In this document: piece after piece, positions 9,113 through 18,501 of the stretch | Layout: each line of letters opens with the position of its first letter | How positions within the stretch are numbered: position 1 is the stretch's first letter | DNA from: an uncultured Sulfitobacter sp. | GTDB taxonomy: Bacteria > Pseudomonadota > Alphaproteobacteria > Rhodobacterales > Rhodobacteraceae | DNA: 64,000 bases | NCBI RefSeq assembly: GCF_947500075.1 | Contig: NZ_CANMQS010000001.1 | Location: 124,001-188,000 of the forward strand | Reading direction: 5' to 3' | Program-made: the position numbers and the translations under genes | Notes under the pieces: model-generated | What the model saw: the letters and a program-made list of their open reading frames with translations, nothing else | The model's database searches: none | Told to the model about the DNA's origin: nothing

Positions 9113-10129
9113 ATGACGGCACTCAAGAAATACGCCCGGATCGAGGCGGCAGGCCTCTGGCGCGCGACGCCTGATGCGCAGCGTCGGGACGTGATTGTGT
9201 CGATGGGCGATGCCACCCTGACGGTCACCGACCTCAAGGATCAGCCGCTCGCCCATTGGTCGCTGGCCGCGGTGGAGCGCGCCAACCCCGGCACCCGCCC
9301 CGCCATCTACCATCCCGATGGCGATCCCGGCGAAACCCTTGAGCTGCCTGAAAACGAAGCGGAGATGATCGAGGCCATCGAAACCCTGCGCCGCGCCATC
9401 ACCCGCACCCGGCCCCGTCCCGGCAGGCTCCGTCTGGCAGGGGTCGCCACGTCCATTGTTCTGGTGCTGGCCGTCGCCCTCCTGTGGCTGCCGGGGGCCA
9501 TGCAGGACCACACCCTGCGCGTGGTCCCGCCCGCCAAACGCGCCAGCATCGGTGCAGCCCTTCTGGAACGGATCGAGCGTGTCTCCGGCCCCGCCTGCAA
9601 TGATGAGGCAGGCCGCGCCGCCCTGAACCGCCTCGGCACGCGGCTGAGCGCGGGCAAGCTGCTGGTGCTTGAAGACATGACCCGCCCCGGCCTGCACCTG
9701 CCGGGAGGATTGATCCTGCTCGATCACAGCGTCATCGAGGATTTCGAAGAACCCGACGTCGCCGCAGGCTACGTGCTGACCGAACTTGCCCACCGCATGG
9801 CAAGCGACCCGCTGCGCGACATGCTCTCTGTGGTGGGCCTGCGCGAGAACTTTCGCCTGCTCACCACCGGTGACATCGCGCCCCATGCGCTGGACAGCTA
9901 CGCCCAGCACCTGATGACCCAGACCCCCGCCGCCCCTGATCTGGCGCTGCATCTGGCGCGTTTTGAAAAGGCGCAGGTGCGCAGCACCCCCTATGCCTAT
10001 GCGCTGGACATCACCGGCGAAACCACCCTGCCCCTGATCGAAGGCGACCCGATGTACGGCAGCCTGACCGAACCGCTGCTGTCGGACGCCACATGGCTGC
10101 GCCTGCAAAACATCTGCACACCATCCTGA
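9113..10129 (+). CDS. Single-pass membrane protein resembling an inactive M48-type metalloprotease
   Basis: 338 residues. The N-terminal ~105 residues are soluble, followed by one transmembrane helix (LAGVATSIVLVLAVALLWLPGAM). The C-terminal part looks like the catalytic domain of M48 proteases: LPGGLILLDHSVIED recalls the strand before the active helix, and VLTELAHRM (about 221-229) aligns with HExxH. Here the first His is Thr (TELAH), so zinc binding and catalysis are unlikely. The M48 relationship is my inference from pattern alone. It ends one base before the SGNH hydrolase gene, so the two form an operon. Confidence 0.55.
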   Translation: MTALKKYARIEAAGLWRATPDAQRRDVIVSMGDATLTVTDLKDQPLAHWSLAAVERANPGTRPAIYHPDGDPGETLELPENEAEMIEAIETLRRAITRTRPRPGRLRLAGVATSIVLVLAVALLWLPGAMQDHTLRVVPPAKRASIGAALLERIERVSGPACNDEAGRAALNRLGTRLSAGKLLVLEDMTRPGLHLPGGLILLDHSVIEDFEEPDVAAGYVLTELAHRMASDPLRDMLSVVGLRENFRLLTTGDIAPHALDSYAQHLMTQTPAAPDLALHLARFEKAQVRSTPYAYALDITGETTLPLIEGDPMYGSLTEPLLSDATWLRLQNICTPS

Positions 10130-10130
10130 C

Positions 10131-10856
10131 ATGAAGGAGACCTTGGCACGCCTGCTGCTGTCACCGCTGCTGGCGGCGCAAGCACTCTGGGTCATCTCCC
10201 GCGCCCTGCAATTGCCAGAGGCCGCAGGCCCCCGATCCGGGCGCATCGGCACCGGCCCTACCCTGCGCCTGCGCATCATCGGTGACAGCTCCGCAGCCGG
10301 CGTGGGCGTCGCACATCAGGATCAAGCCCTGATCGGCCAGCTGACGGCACAGCTCAGCACAGAATACCACGTTGACTGGACCCTGAGCGCCAAAACCGGC
10401 GCAACAAGCAAAAGCACCCTGACCCGCCTGCGCAGCGCACCAACGGCCCCCGCAGACATTGTGATCCTTGTGCTTGGCGTGAACGACACCACACGCCTGA
10501 CCCCGGTGCAAACGTGGCGCCGCCGCCAACGCGCCCTGATGGCCCGCATTCGGTCCCTGCACGCCCCGCACCTGATCTATGTCACCGGGGTGCCTCCGCT
10601 GGGGCATTTCCCCCTGCTGCCACACCCGCTGCGCTGGACCCTGGGCCGCCACGCCACAGCGCTGGACGCTGCCCGCACCGCTGATCTGCACAGCCAGCCC
10701 GATGCAATCCCCGTCCCCTTCGATCTGGCGCCTCACCCCGATCTGATCGCCGAAGACGGCTTTCATCCGTCCGCAGCCCTCTACACCCTCTGGGCAAAAG
10801 AAATGGCCAGCCGGATCACCTCCGACTGGCCCACATCACAACAGCCGTTGTTGTAA
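10131..10856 (+). CDS. SGNH/GDSL-family hydrolase
   Basis: 241 residues with the blocks of the SGNH esterase family: RIIGDSSAAGVG (block I, nucleophile Ser in GDSS), ILVLGVNDTTRL (block III Asn) and EDGFHPSAALY (block V Asp and His). The first ~25 residues are hydrophobic (LLLSPLLAAQALWVI), suggesting a signal or membrane anchor, so it probably acts on an ester in the envelope. Start ATG directly follows the stop of the previous gene. It converges with the SPOR-domain gene one base away. Substrate unknown. Confidence 0.85.
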   Translation: MKETLARLLLSPLLAAQALWVISRALQLPEAAGPRSGRIGTGPTLRLRIIGDSSAAGVGVAHQDQALIGQLTAQLSTEYHVDWTLSAKTGATSKSTLTRLRSAPTAPADIVILVLGVNDTTRLTPVQTWRRRQRALMARIRSLHAPHLIYVTGVPPLGHFPLLPHPLRWTLGRHATALDAARTADLHSQPDAIPVPFDLAPHPDLIAEDGFHPSAALYTLWAKEMASRITSDWPTSQQPLL

Positions 10857-10857
10857 G

Positions 10858-12186
10858 CTACTTGCGCGCAAATGCGTCGCTGAACCCCGCACGGCGCAGC
10901 TTTTGCAAAGCGCGCGCTGTGTTCTGACCATCTGCAAACGGCCCCGACTGCACCACCATATAGGTCTTGCCGTTCCGCCGCACCTTGCCGATGCGCGCAG
11001 GCAGCCCCATGTTTGCCACCCGCTGCGCCATGCGCTGGGCGTTGGCCGGGTTGCCAAAAGTCCCCACCTGCACCACCCGCGCCCCTGCGGGTACAGCGCG
11101 CACCTTCGGCTTTGGCGCTTCCACCTTCGGCGCGGACCGGGTCGAATAGACCGGCGTGCGCGGCGATGTGGTCACAGGAACGGCATTGCGCTTGATGCGT
11201 TTCACCACCTTGCCGTCGCGTTTCACGATTGTCACCTTGCCAATCTCGCGGCTCTGCTCTGCAAGATCCAGATAAGGATAGACCAACGGAATGGAGGCAG
11301 TCATGTCCCTGCCCGTGCGCCGGTCCACCAGCCGACGGGGCAGCGTATTGGTCCAGATCAACAGCATATCCCGGCGTCCGGTGAGGTTCTGCTCTGCCCG
11401 GTGCGGGTTCAACCGATCATCGGTCCAGGCAGGCTCATACCCTTGCGGCACCGTGACGTTCCGGGTGTTCTGGCGCTTGATCGCAACATGCTTCGGCACA
11501 ATCCGCGTCTGGGAGGTCACAACCGTGCCCTGCTCTCTCACCCCGGCGCGCGGCGTATAATCACCCGCCACAATCCGCTCCTGCTGCGGGCCGCAGCGCA
11601 CAGCAACGCCTGTGTCCGGCAGATATCGCTGTCCCAAAGCGGAGGCGCGCGGACAGGCTGTCGCCACGCGGCGGGTCTGCGGCTGGACCTGCGGTGTCGG
11701 TATCGGTGCCGCCGCAACCGCAACCGGCTGACGCACCACCGGCGCGGGCTGCGGCTTGGGCTTTTTGCGCACCACGCGGGGGGCCGGTGCGGGCGCGGGT
11801 CTGGGGGCCTGCGCAGTCACACGGGGCGCAGGGGCTGGCGCCGCCGCCGGCGCCACAGGCTGAGCAGGCGTCTGATCCACAGTGATCTGAACCGGTGGCT
11901 TTGCAGGCGCCGGTGCCGGAGTTGGCGCCGCCGCCCCGGCCCCCGCCAGCGACGGCTGGAACCCGCAGATCGTCTTGCGGTCGCGCGACACCCTCGGGAT
12001 CCACGACACATTGCCATCAATGCCCGCGCGCACAAACACGCAGCCTTTGCTGTCAACATACTGCTTGCCCTTGTAGGAGGCCGGCGGGAATTCAGCAGGC
12101 TGCTGCTCCCGGATTTGCGCCTGACTGGCACCAATCCCGATCGATCCCGCTATCACACCTATCGCAAGTACTCTGGTCAGCTTCAT
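10858..12186 (-). CDS. Exported SPOR-domain protein
   Basis: 442 residues. An N-terminal signal peptide (MKLTRVLAIGVIAGSIGIGASQA) directs export. A long Pro/Ala-rich low-complexity linker (about 90-170) follows, then a middle region, then a C-terminal SPOR domain (about 371-442, VVQVGTFGNPANAQRMAQRV and later MVVQSGPF). SPOR domains bind denuded peptidoglycan at division sites, so a periplasmic cell-wall or division role is likely. The start at 12186 is chosen because the signal peptide begins there; an upstream extension adds only 14 non-conserved residues. No catalytic domain such as RlpA is evident. Confidence 0.85.
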   Translation of the reverse strand: MKLTRVLAIGVIAGSIGIGASQAQIREQQPAEFPPASYKGKQYVDSKGCVFVRAGIDGNVSWIPRVSRDRKTICGFQPSLAGAGAAAPTPAPAPAKPPVQITVDQTPAQPVAPAAAPAPAPRVTAQAPRPAPAPAPRVVRKKPKPQPAPVVRQPVAVAAAPIPTPQVQPQTRRVATACPRASALGQRYLPDTGVAVRCGPQQERIVAGDYTPRAGVREQGTVVTSQTRIVPKHVAIKRQNTRNVTVPQGYEPAWTDDRLNPHRAEQNLTGRRDMLLIWTNTLPRRLVDRRTGRDMTASIPLVYPYLDLAEQSREIGKVTIVKRDGKVVKRIKRNAVPVTTSPRTPVYSTRSAPKVEAPKPKVRAVPAGARVVQVGTFGNPANAQRMAQRVANMGLPARIGKVRRNGKTYMVVQSGPFADGQNTARALQKLRRAGFSDAFARK

Positions 12187-12295
12187 ATCGTGCCCCCACA
12201 CAATGAGACTTCTACATATGGTAGTCACGATGCCAAAGCCCGCCGGACGAGTCCAGCGTACCGCCGCTCATCCACAGAGTTATCCACCGAAATCT

Positions 12296-12937
12296 TTACT
12301 TGGTCCCGAACATCCGGTCGCCCGCATCGCCCAATCCCGGCACGATATAGCCAATCTCGTTGAGCTTTTCGTCCACCGCCGCCGTCACAATCGGCACATC
12401 CGGATGCGCCTCTTTCATCCGCGCAATCCCCTCAGGTGCCGCCAACAGGCACAAAAAGCGAATGTTCGTGGCGCCTGCATCTTTCAGCAAATCAATCGCC
12501 GCCGCCGATGAATTCCCCGTCGCCAGCATCGGATCCACCGCAATCACCAATCGATCCTCCAGCGCCTCCGGTGCCTTGTAGTAATACTGCACCGGCTGCA
12601 ACGTCTCTTCATCGCGGTACAGCCCCACAAACCCCACCCGCGCCGAGGGGATCAATTCCAACACCCCATCCAGCAAGCCATTGCCCGCCCGCAGGATCGA
12701 TATCAACGCCAGCTTCTTGCCATCCAGCGTCGGCGCATCCATCTCACACATCGGCGTCTCGATCCGCTTGGTGGTCATCGGCAACCCGCGCGTCACCTCA
12801 TAGGCCAGCAGCTGCGAAATCTCCCGCAGCAACTGCCGGAACACCGCCGTCGGCGTGCCCTTGTCGCGCATGATCGTCAGCTTGTGCTGCACCAGCGGAT
12901 GATCCACCACCGTCAAATGTTCGTTTGCCTCAGCCAT
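12296..12937 (-). CDS. upp: Uracil phosphoribosyltransferase
   Basis: 213 residues from the ATG at 12937, which has GGGGGA six bases upstream (a GTG lies immediately before it). It converts uracil and PRPP to UMP. The PRPP-binding loop is [21 protein letters not shown], and the C-terminal [17 protein letters not shown] is the typical uracil-binding end. It is the last gene of a cdd-deoA-deoB-upp run on the minus strand: nucleosides are deaminated and phosphorolysed and the free uracil is recovered. It is 152 bases from deoB, with a repeated intergenic motif between. Confidence 0.96.
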   Translation of the reverse strand: MAEANEHLTVVDHPLVQHKLTIMRDKGTPTAVFRQLLREISQLLAYEVTRGLPMTTKRIETPMCEMDAPTLDGKKLALISILRAGNGLLDGVLELIPSARVGFVGLYRDEETLQPVQYYYKAPEALEDRLVIAVDPMLATGNSSAAAIDLLKDAGATNIRFLCLLAAPEGIARMKEAHPDVPIVTAAVDEKLNEIGYIVPGLGDAGDRMFGTK

Positions 12938-13010
12938 CACAGTTCCCCCTATTCACTTTCACGGTTCTGACCCAATGCACGCCGCAGAACAAGTCACCCT
13001 GCACATGCCC

Positions 13011-13038
13011 CCTCTTTTCTCCATAAATATCCCGGAGG
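13011..13038 (-). repeat. Intergenic motif, copy 1 (downstream of deoB)
   Basis: On the minus strand this reads CTCCGGGATATTTATGGAG followed by AAAAGAGG. A closely similar string is found on the plus strand at 18430-18462, downstream of maeB. Both lie about 40-50 bases after a stop codon in the direction of that gene. The shared core is GATATTTATxGAGAAAAGA. It may be a family of 3'-UTR or processing elements. Confidence 0.6.
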
Positions 13039-13089
13039 TTTGAAGGCAGAGACTCCAAAATGAACCAAATCAAATGCCGCTTCAGCGGC

Positions 13090-14286
13090 TCAATTCTCCA
13101 CCTGGGCGCCAGGCACCGACACCCCCAGATGCCGTGCCACCAGCGCCGCCACATCCGTGAAACCGATCTGCCCCAACGGGCCGGCCCCCTGTCCCGCCAC
13201 CAGCACCGGCACTCTTTCGCGGGTGTGATCCGTGCCTACCCAGGTCGGATCATTTCCGTGATCCGCCGTCAGCACCAGCATGTCCCCCTGTCTCAATCCT
13301 GCGATCACCCCGCCGATCTCCCGATCAAACCATTCCAGCGCGCGCGCATATCCCGACACATCCCGCCGGTGACCATAATGACTGTCGAACTCGACAAAAT
13401 TGGCAAAGGTCAAAGAGCTGTCCGCGGCCTCGGCCACCAGATCCTTCAGATGCCCCATCAACACCGCATCCGCGCCCTTGCGCAGGTCATCAATCCCCTG
13501 CATGGAGAATATATCGCCAATCTTTCCAATACCATACACGCGGCGTCCCGCATCCTGCACCCAGTTGGTCAGCACCGGCGCAGGCGGCACAATCGCATAG
13601 TCCCGCCGGTTCCCCGTGCGTGCAAACGCACCCGCCTCCCCCACAAAAGGCCGCGCGATCACGCGCCCCACGCGCATGGCGTGCAACCTTGGCGCGGCGG
13701 CCTCGCAGAGGGCCAACAAGCGGTCCAACCCAAAATGCGCCTCATGGGCCGCAATCTGAAACACGCTGTCGGCAGAGGTATAGCAAATCGGCCAGCCGCT
13801 TCGGATATGCGCCGCGCCAAAGGCCTCGATCACCGGCAAGCCCGACGCATGGTTATTCCCCAAGGTCCCCTCAACCCCGGCAAGTGCTGCGACATGTGCC
13901 ATCAGATCCGCCGGAAACGCCGGGTCTTCATCGGGGAAGTAATGCCACTCCCAGGGCACCGGCAGCCCCGCCAATTCCCAATGGCCCGAAGGCGTATCCT
14001 TGCCCCGTGACACCTCTGTCGCCGCCCCCCAGTGGCCCTCGACAGCCCCCTCAACCACACGTCCATTGGCCAAAGCCTCCGCCTGCCAGATCCCCAGCCG
14101 CGCCAGATGCGGCAGAGAGAGCGGGCCCGACCGGCCCTCTTCCGCCTGTCCCGCCGCACAGGCCGCTGCGATATGGCCCAGCGTATTGGCCCCGGTATCC
14201 GGCACATCGCCATTGAAAAACGTATCCGCATCCGGCGCGCCGCCAATGCCCACGGAATCCATCACCACCAGAAACGCCCGTGCCAT
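13090..14286 (-). CDS. deoB: Phosphopentomutase
   Basis: 398 residues, the normal DeoB length. It interconverts ribose (or deoxyribose) 1-phosphate and 5-phosphate. It belongs to the alkaline-phosphatase superfamily: FLVVMDSVGIGGAPDAD binds the first metal, DTGANTLGH holds the phosphorylated Thr, and LVLTADHGNDPTW and TDHTRE complete the two-manganese site. Its start overlaps the deoA stop (TGATG), so the two are translationally coupled. It feeds sugar phosphate from deoA into central metabolism. Confidence 0.96.
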   Translation of the reverse strand: MARAFLVVMDSVGIGGAPDADTFFNGDVPDTGANTLGHIAAACAAGQAEEGRSGPLSLPHLARLGIWQAEALANGRVVEGAVEGHWGAATEVSRGKDTPSGHWELAGLPVPWEWHYFPDEDPAFPADLMAHVAALAGVEGTLGNNHASGLPVIEAFGAAHIRSGWPICYTSADSVFQIAAHEAHFGLDRLLALCEAAAPRLHAMRVGRVIARPFVGEAGAFARTGNRRDYAIVPPAPVLTNWVQDAGRRVYGIGKIGDIFSMQGIDDLRKGADAVLMGHLKDLVAEAADSSLTFANFVEFDSHYGHRRDVSGYARALEWFDREIGGVIAGLRQGDMLVLTADHGNDPTWVGTDHTRERVPVLVAGQGAGPLGQIGFTDVAALVARHLGVSVPGAQVEN

Positions 14287-15590
14287 CAGCCGATCCTCTC
14301 GCGCACCAGCGCAGTCAATTCGACCGCTTCCGACCCAATCTCAATCGCGTCGCGCACCGCGCGCACCGCCTTCTCTGCCTGATCCGGCCGCGCCGCGTGC
14401 ACCATCGCCAGCGTCTGCCCCTTGGCCACTTTCGCCCCCAGCGGCACCACCTCGGACAAGCCCACGCTCGGATCAATCTGATCGCTTTCCACCACGCGCC
14501 CGCCGCCAAGCCCGACCACCGCGTGACCCAGCGCCTCTCCCGCAATCGCCTGCACAACACCTGCCTCCTGCGCGGTCACCGCGCGGATCACATTGGCCTC
14601 CGGCAGGAACCGCTGCCAGGTCTCGACAAACCGCACCGGCCCGCCCATCGCGGCGATCATCTTGCCAAACCGCTCCGCTGCCGCCCCGCTATGAACCGCA
14701 CCAACCACCATCTCGGCACCCGCACCGGCATCGCCAGCCAACCCCGCACGCGCCAGCAGATCACCCCCCAGCGCACCACATAAATCCACAATCGCGCCCG
14801 TCTGAGCGCCCGTCAACACCAGCATCACTTCCGCCACTTCCAGCGCATTGCCAAGGCTCGGCACCAGCGGCTGGCTCATGTCGCTGATCACCGCTGACGT
14901 CGGGCACCCCGCCGCATTCGCCGTGCCCACCAGCGCCTGCGCCAGCGCGCGCGCCTGTTCCATGTCCTTCATGAACGCGCCAGAGCCGACTTTCACATCC
15001 AACACCAACCCCTCCAGCCCGCCTGCCAGTTTCTTGGACAGGATCGAGGCGGTGATCAAATCCAGCGAATCCACGGTGGAGGTCACATCCCGCACCGCAT
15101 AAAGCCGCTTGTCCGCGGGGGCGATATCCGCCGTGGCCCCCACAATCGCGCAGCCCGCCTGTGCCACCACCTCCCGAAACTGCGCCTCTTCCAGCTGGGT
15201 CGCCACACCGGGGATGGCTTCCAATTTATCCAGCGTGCCGCCCGTGTGCCCCAATCCCCGGCCGGAAATCATCGGCACAAAGGCCCCGCAGGCCGCCAGC
15301 GCCGGCGCCAAGATCAAAGACACACAATCCCCGACCCCGCCGGTCGAATGCTTGTCCAGCACCGGCCCGTCCACATCCCACGCCAACACACGCCCCGAAT
15401 CCCGCATCGCCAGCGTCAGCGCAACGCGCCCTGCCTCATCCAACCCGTTGCGGCACACACCCATCGCAAAGGCCCCGGCCTGCGCGTCACTCAACCCGCC
15501 GGTCGCCAGCGCCTGCGCCGCCCATTGCACCGCCTCTACCGACAACGCCCGCCCGTGGCGCAAATCCGCAAGCAATCCAGCCGCGTCCAT
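14286..15590 (-). CDS. deoA: Thymidine phosphorylase
   Basis: 434 residues. It phosphorolyses thymidine to thymine and deoxyribose 1-phosphate. DKHSTGGVGDCVSL is the signature phosphate-binding region of pyrimidine nucleoside phosphorylases, and VPMISGRGLGHTGGTLDKLEAIPG matches the family. The ATG at 15590 is chosen; the open frame upstream overlaps cdd in another frame. It lies 4 bases after the cdd stop and overlaps deoB, so the salvage genes are tightly coupled. Confidence 0.95.
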   Translation of the reverse strand: MDAAGLLADLRHGRALSVEAVQWAAQALATGGLSDAQAGAFAMGVCRNGLDEAGRVALTLAMRDSGRVLAWDVDGPVLDKHSTGGVGDCVSLILAPALAACGAFVPMISGRGLGHTGGTLDKLEAIPGVATQLEEAQFREVVAQAGCAIVGATADIAPADKRLYAVRDVTSTVDSLDLITASILSKKLAGGLEGLVLDVKVGSGAFMKDMEQARALAQALVGTANAAGCPTSAVISDMSQPLVPSLGNALEVAEVMLVLTGAQTGAIVDLCGALGGDLLARAGLAGDAGAGAEMVVGAVHSGAAAERFGKMIAAMGGPVRFVETWQRFLPEANVIRAVTAQEAGVVQAIAGEALGHAVVGLGGGRVVESDQIDPSVGLSEVVPLGAKVAKGQTLAMVHAARPDQAEKAVRAVRDAIEIGSEAVELTALVRERIG

Positions 15591-15594
15591 CGCC

Positions 15595-15990
15595 TCAGCT
15601 TTCCATATGCGCGGCACCAAAGGCGCCGGGCAGCAGATCACCCAGGGTGGTGAATTCCTCCACCCCGCCGGTGGTCGCCATCGTGACCGGCACATCGCCC
15701 ACGCCAAACTCCGCCAGCTTCTGACGGCATCCACCGCAGGGGGTCACGGGCATCGGTGATCCTGCGATCACATAAGCCTCCGTCAGCGCCGTCTCTCCGG
15801 CTGCGACCATGGCAGCGATGGCACCGGCCTCCGCACAGGTGCCTTCGGGATAAGCCACATTTTCCACATTGCATCCCACATAAACCGTACCCGACGCCGC
15901 ACGAATGGCTGCGCCCACCTTGAATCCCGAATAGGGCGCATGCGCGTTCTCGCGCACAGCCGCAGCAGCCTCTTTCAAATCTTTGACCAT
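15595..15990 (-). CDS. cdd: Cytidine deaminase
   Basis: 131 residues, the size of the small tetrameric type. It deaminates cytidine and deoxycytidine. Catalytic zinc ligands are in GTCAEAGAIAAM (Cys and the proton-shuttling Glu) and TPCGGCRQ (two Cys). AGGAAAAA precedes the ATG. It is the first gene of the cdd-deoA-deoB-upp operon; the 123-base gap to the divergent maeB gene should hold the operon promoter. Confidence 0.95.
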   Translation of the reverse strand: MVKDLKEAAAAVRENAHAPYSGFKVGAAIRAASGTVYVGCNVENVAYPEGTCAEAGAIAAMVAAGETALTEAYVIAGSPMPVTPCGGCRQKLAEFGVGDVPVTMATTGGVEEFTTLGDLLPGAFGAAHMES

Positions 15991-16113
15991 CTTTTTTCCT
16001 TTTTGCGGTAACTATGACAAACGCCGCGCCGCAAGGCGAGGGTTGCTGCGGCAATTGCAGCCACATAAAAAGTAGTTTAACGCTAAACTAAAAGTCCATC
16101 GGGAGGCCCATCC

Positions 16114-18387
16114 ATGTCCGACAACGCCAATCTGCGCAGGGCAGCACTTGACTATCACGCCTTCCCAAAGCCGGGAAAACTGGAGATCCGCGCGACCAAA
16201 CCGCTGGCCAATGGCCGCGATCTGGCCCGCGCCTATTCTCCCGGCGTCGCGGAAGCCTGTCTGGAGATCAAGGAAGACCCCGCCACAGCGGCGCTCTATA
16301 CTTCCCGCGCCAATCTGGTTGCGGTGGTAACCAACGGCACCGCCGTTCTGGGTCTCGGCAACATCGGCGCGCTGGCCTCCAAACCGGTGATGGAGGGCAA
16401 AGCCGTCCTCTTCAAGAAATTCGCCAACATCGATTGCTTCGACATCGAAGTGGACGAAAGCGACCCCGAAAAGCTCGCCGATATCGTCTGCGCCCTTGGC
16501 CCGACCTTTGGGGCGATCAACCTTGAAGACATCAAGGCACCCGATTGTTTCACCGTCGAACGGATCTGCCGCGAACGCATGAACATCCCCGTCTTCCACG
16601 ACGACCAGCACGGCACCGCCATCGTGGTGGGCGCCGCCGTGACCAACGCCCTGCACGTCGCGGGCAAGACATTCGAGGACATCAAGATCGTCTCCACCGG
16701 CGGCGGGGCTGCGGGCATTGCCTGCCTGAACATGCTGCTGAAGATGGGCGTGCGGCGAGAAAACGTCTGGCTCTGTGACATCCACGGGCTGGTCTACGAA
16801 GGCCGCGCGGTCGACATGAACCCGATCAAATCAGAGTTCGCGCAGAAATCCGACCTGCGTACGCTGGCCGATGTGATCCCCGATGCGGACCTTTTCCTCG
16901 GCCTTTCGGGCCCCGGTGTGCTCAGCCCCGATCTGGTGACCAAAATGGCCGACCGCCCGATCATCTTTGCGCTGGCCAACCCCACGCCCGAAATCCTGCC
17001 CGATCTGGCGCGCGAGGTGGCGCCGAACGCGATCATCGCCACGGGCCGTTCGGATTTTCCCAATCAGGTCAACAACGTGCTGTGTTTCCCTTTCATCTTT
17101 CGGGGCGCGCTGGATGTGGGCGCGACCACCATCAACGATGAGATGCAGCTGGCCTGCGTCGAAGGCATCGCCGCCCTTGCGCGCGCCACCACCTCCGCCG
17201 AAGCGGCTGCCGCCTATCAGGGCGAACAGATGACCTTCGGTGCGGATTACCTCATCCCCAAACCCTTCGATCCGCGCCTCATCGGCGTTGTCTCAAGTGC
17301 TGTGGCCAAAGCCGCGATGGAAACCGGCGTTGCCACACGCCCCATTGAGGATCTCGACGCCTACAAGCAAAAACTCGACGGATCGGTCTTCAAATCCGCC
17401 CTCGTGATGCGCCCGGTGTTTGAAGCCTCGCGCCTCTCCCCCCGCCGTCTGGTCTTTGCCGAAGGCGAAGACGAACGGGTGCTGCGGGCCGCGCAGGCGA
17501 TCATCGAGGAAACCGTCGAAAGCCCCATCCTCATCGGCCGCCCGGACGTGATCCAGCGCCGCATCGAACACGCGGGCCTGACCCTGAAACTGGGCGACAA
17601 CGTCGATCTGGTGAACCCCGAAAACGACCCCCGCTACCGCGACTATTGGGAGACCTATCACCACCTGATGTGCCGCCGGGGCGTCAGCCCTGACATTGCC
17701 CGCGCGGTCATGCGCACCAACACCACCGCCATCGGCGCGGTGATGGTGCACCGAGGCGAAGCCGACAGCCTGATCTGCGGCACCTTTGGCGAGTTCCGCT
17801 GGCATCTCAATTACGTCACGCAAGTGCTGGGGCGCGAAGGGCTCAGCCCGGATGGCGCGCTCAGCATGATGATCCTCGAAGACGGCCCCCTGTTCATTGC
17901 CGACACCCAGGTGCACCTGCATCCCGATCCTGAACAAATCGCCGAGATCGCGCGCGGCGCGGCCCGCCACGTCCGCCGCTTCGGGATTGAGCCCAAGATC
18001 GCCTTCTGCTCCCAATCGCAGTTCGGCAATCAGGGCGAAGGCACCGGCGGCCGCCTGCGTGCCGCCATCCGCCTGCTGGATGCCGAGAAGGCGGATTTCT
18101 GTTACGAGGGGGAGATGAACATCGACACCGCCCTCGACGCCGAGCTGCGCGCGCGCCAGATGCCCGAAAACCGGATGGAGGGGGCGGCCAACGTGCTGGT
18201 CTTCGCCCATGCCGATGCGGCATCAGGGGTGCGCAACATCCTGAAAATGAAGGGCGACGGGCTGGAAGTCGGCCCGATCCTGATGGGCATGGGCAACAAG
18301 GCGCATATCGTCTCGCCGTCGATCACCGCGCGGGGGTTGCTGAATGTGGGCGCGATTGCCGGGACACCTGTTGATCACTACGGCTGA
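16114..18387 (+). CDS. maeB: NADP-dependent malic enzyme with C-terminal phosphotransacetylase-like domain
   Basis: 757 residues. The N-terminal ~430 residues are malic enzyme (RAYSPGVAEACLEI, then FHDDQHGTAIVVGAAVTNAL and the NAD(P)-binding STGGGAAGIACLNML). The C-terminal ~320 residues (ARLSPRRLVFAEGEDERVLRAA onward) resemble phosphate acetyltransferase. In MaeB proteins this tail is thought to be regulatory, binding acetyl-CoA, rather than catalytic. The enzyme decarboxylates malate to pyruvate and makes NADPH. GGGAGG precedes the ATG. A long perfect hairpin follows the stop. Confidence 0.95.
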   Translation: MSDNANLRRAALDYHAFPKPGKLEIRATKPLANGRDLARAYSPGVAEACLEIKEDPATAALYTSRANLVAVVTNGTAVLGLGNIGALASKPVMEGKAVLFKKFANIDCFDIEVDESDPEKLADIVCALGPTFGAINLEDIKAPDCFTVERICRERMNIPVFHDDQHGTAIVVGAAVTNALHVAGKTFEDIKIVSTGGGAAGIACLNMLLKMGVRRENVWLCDIHGLVYEGRAVDMNPIKSEFAQKSDLRTLADVIPDADLFLGLSGPGVLSPDLVTKMADRPIIFALANPTPEILPDLAREVAPNAIIATGRSDFPNQVNNVLCFPFIFRGALDVGATTINDEMQLACVEGIAALARATTSAEAAAAYQGEQMTFGADYLIPKPFDPRLIGVVSSAVAKAAMETGVATRPIEDLDAYKQKLDGSVFKSALVMRPVFEASRLSPRRLVFAEGEDERVLRAAQAIIEETVESPILIGRPDVIQRRIEHAGLTLKLGDNVDLVNPENDPRYRDYWETYHHLMCRRGVSPDIARAVMRTNTTAIGAVMVHRGEADSLICGTFGEFRWHLNYVTQVLGREGLSPDGALSMMILEDGPLFIADTQVHLHPDPEQIAEIARGAARHVRRFGIEPKIAFCSQSQFGNQGEGTGGRLRAAIRLLDAEKADFCYEGEMNIDTALDAELRARQMPENRMEGAANVLVFAHADAASGVRNILKMKGDGLEVGPILMGMGNKAHIVSPSITARGLLNVGAIAGTPVDHYG

Positions 18388-18401
18388 GCGCGGCGCAGAA
18401 A

Positions 18402-18428
18402 TTGAAATGCCCTGCAGGGGCATTTCAA
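18402..18428 (+). terminator. Hairpin downstream of maeB
   Basis: A perfect 11-bp stem (TTGAAATGCCC, loop TGCAG, GGGCATTTCAA) starts 14 bases after the maeB stop. There is no U-tract directly after it, so it may be a transcript-end stabiliser rather than a classic terminator. Motif copy 2 begins right after it. Confidence 0.55.
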
Positions 18429-18429
18429 G

Positions 18430-18462
18430 CCTTCGGCGAGGATATTTATAGAGAAAAGATGG
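18430..18462 (+). repeat. Intergenic motif, copy 2 (downstream of maeB)
   Basis: CCTTCGGCGAGGATATTTA continuing TAGAGAAAAGATGG, directly after the maeB hairpin. It shares the core GATATTTATxGAGAAAAGA with the minus-strand copy at 13011-13038. Confidence 0.6.
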
Positions 18463-18501
18463 GGGGCGTGGTGCCCTGCTCGTTTTGGGGGAGCGCGCCG
18501 C

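Noticed and set aside
8531..10279. Long extension of the acetyltransferase frame to 10279
   Set aside because: The extra ~420 codons overlap the membrane-protein gene and have shadow composition; a GTG with a good ribosome site at 9004 is the start.
12268..12288. TCATCCACA and TTATCCACC, DnaA-box-like, 12 bp apart upstream of the SPOR gene
   Set aside because: Each differs from the TTATCCACA consensus at one base, and no other origin features (AT-rich unwinding region, dnaA or hemE context) are present; it is not called an origin.
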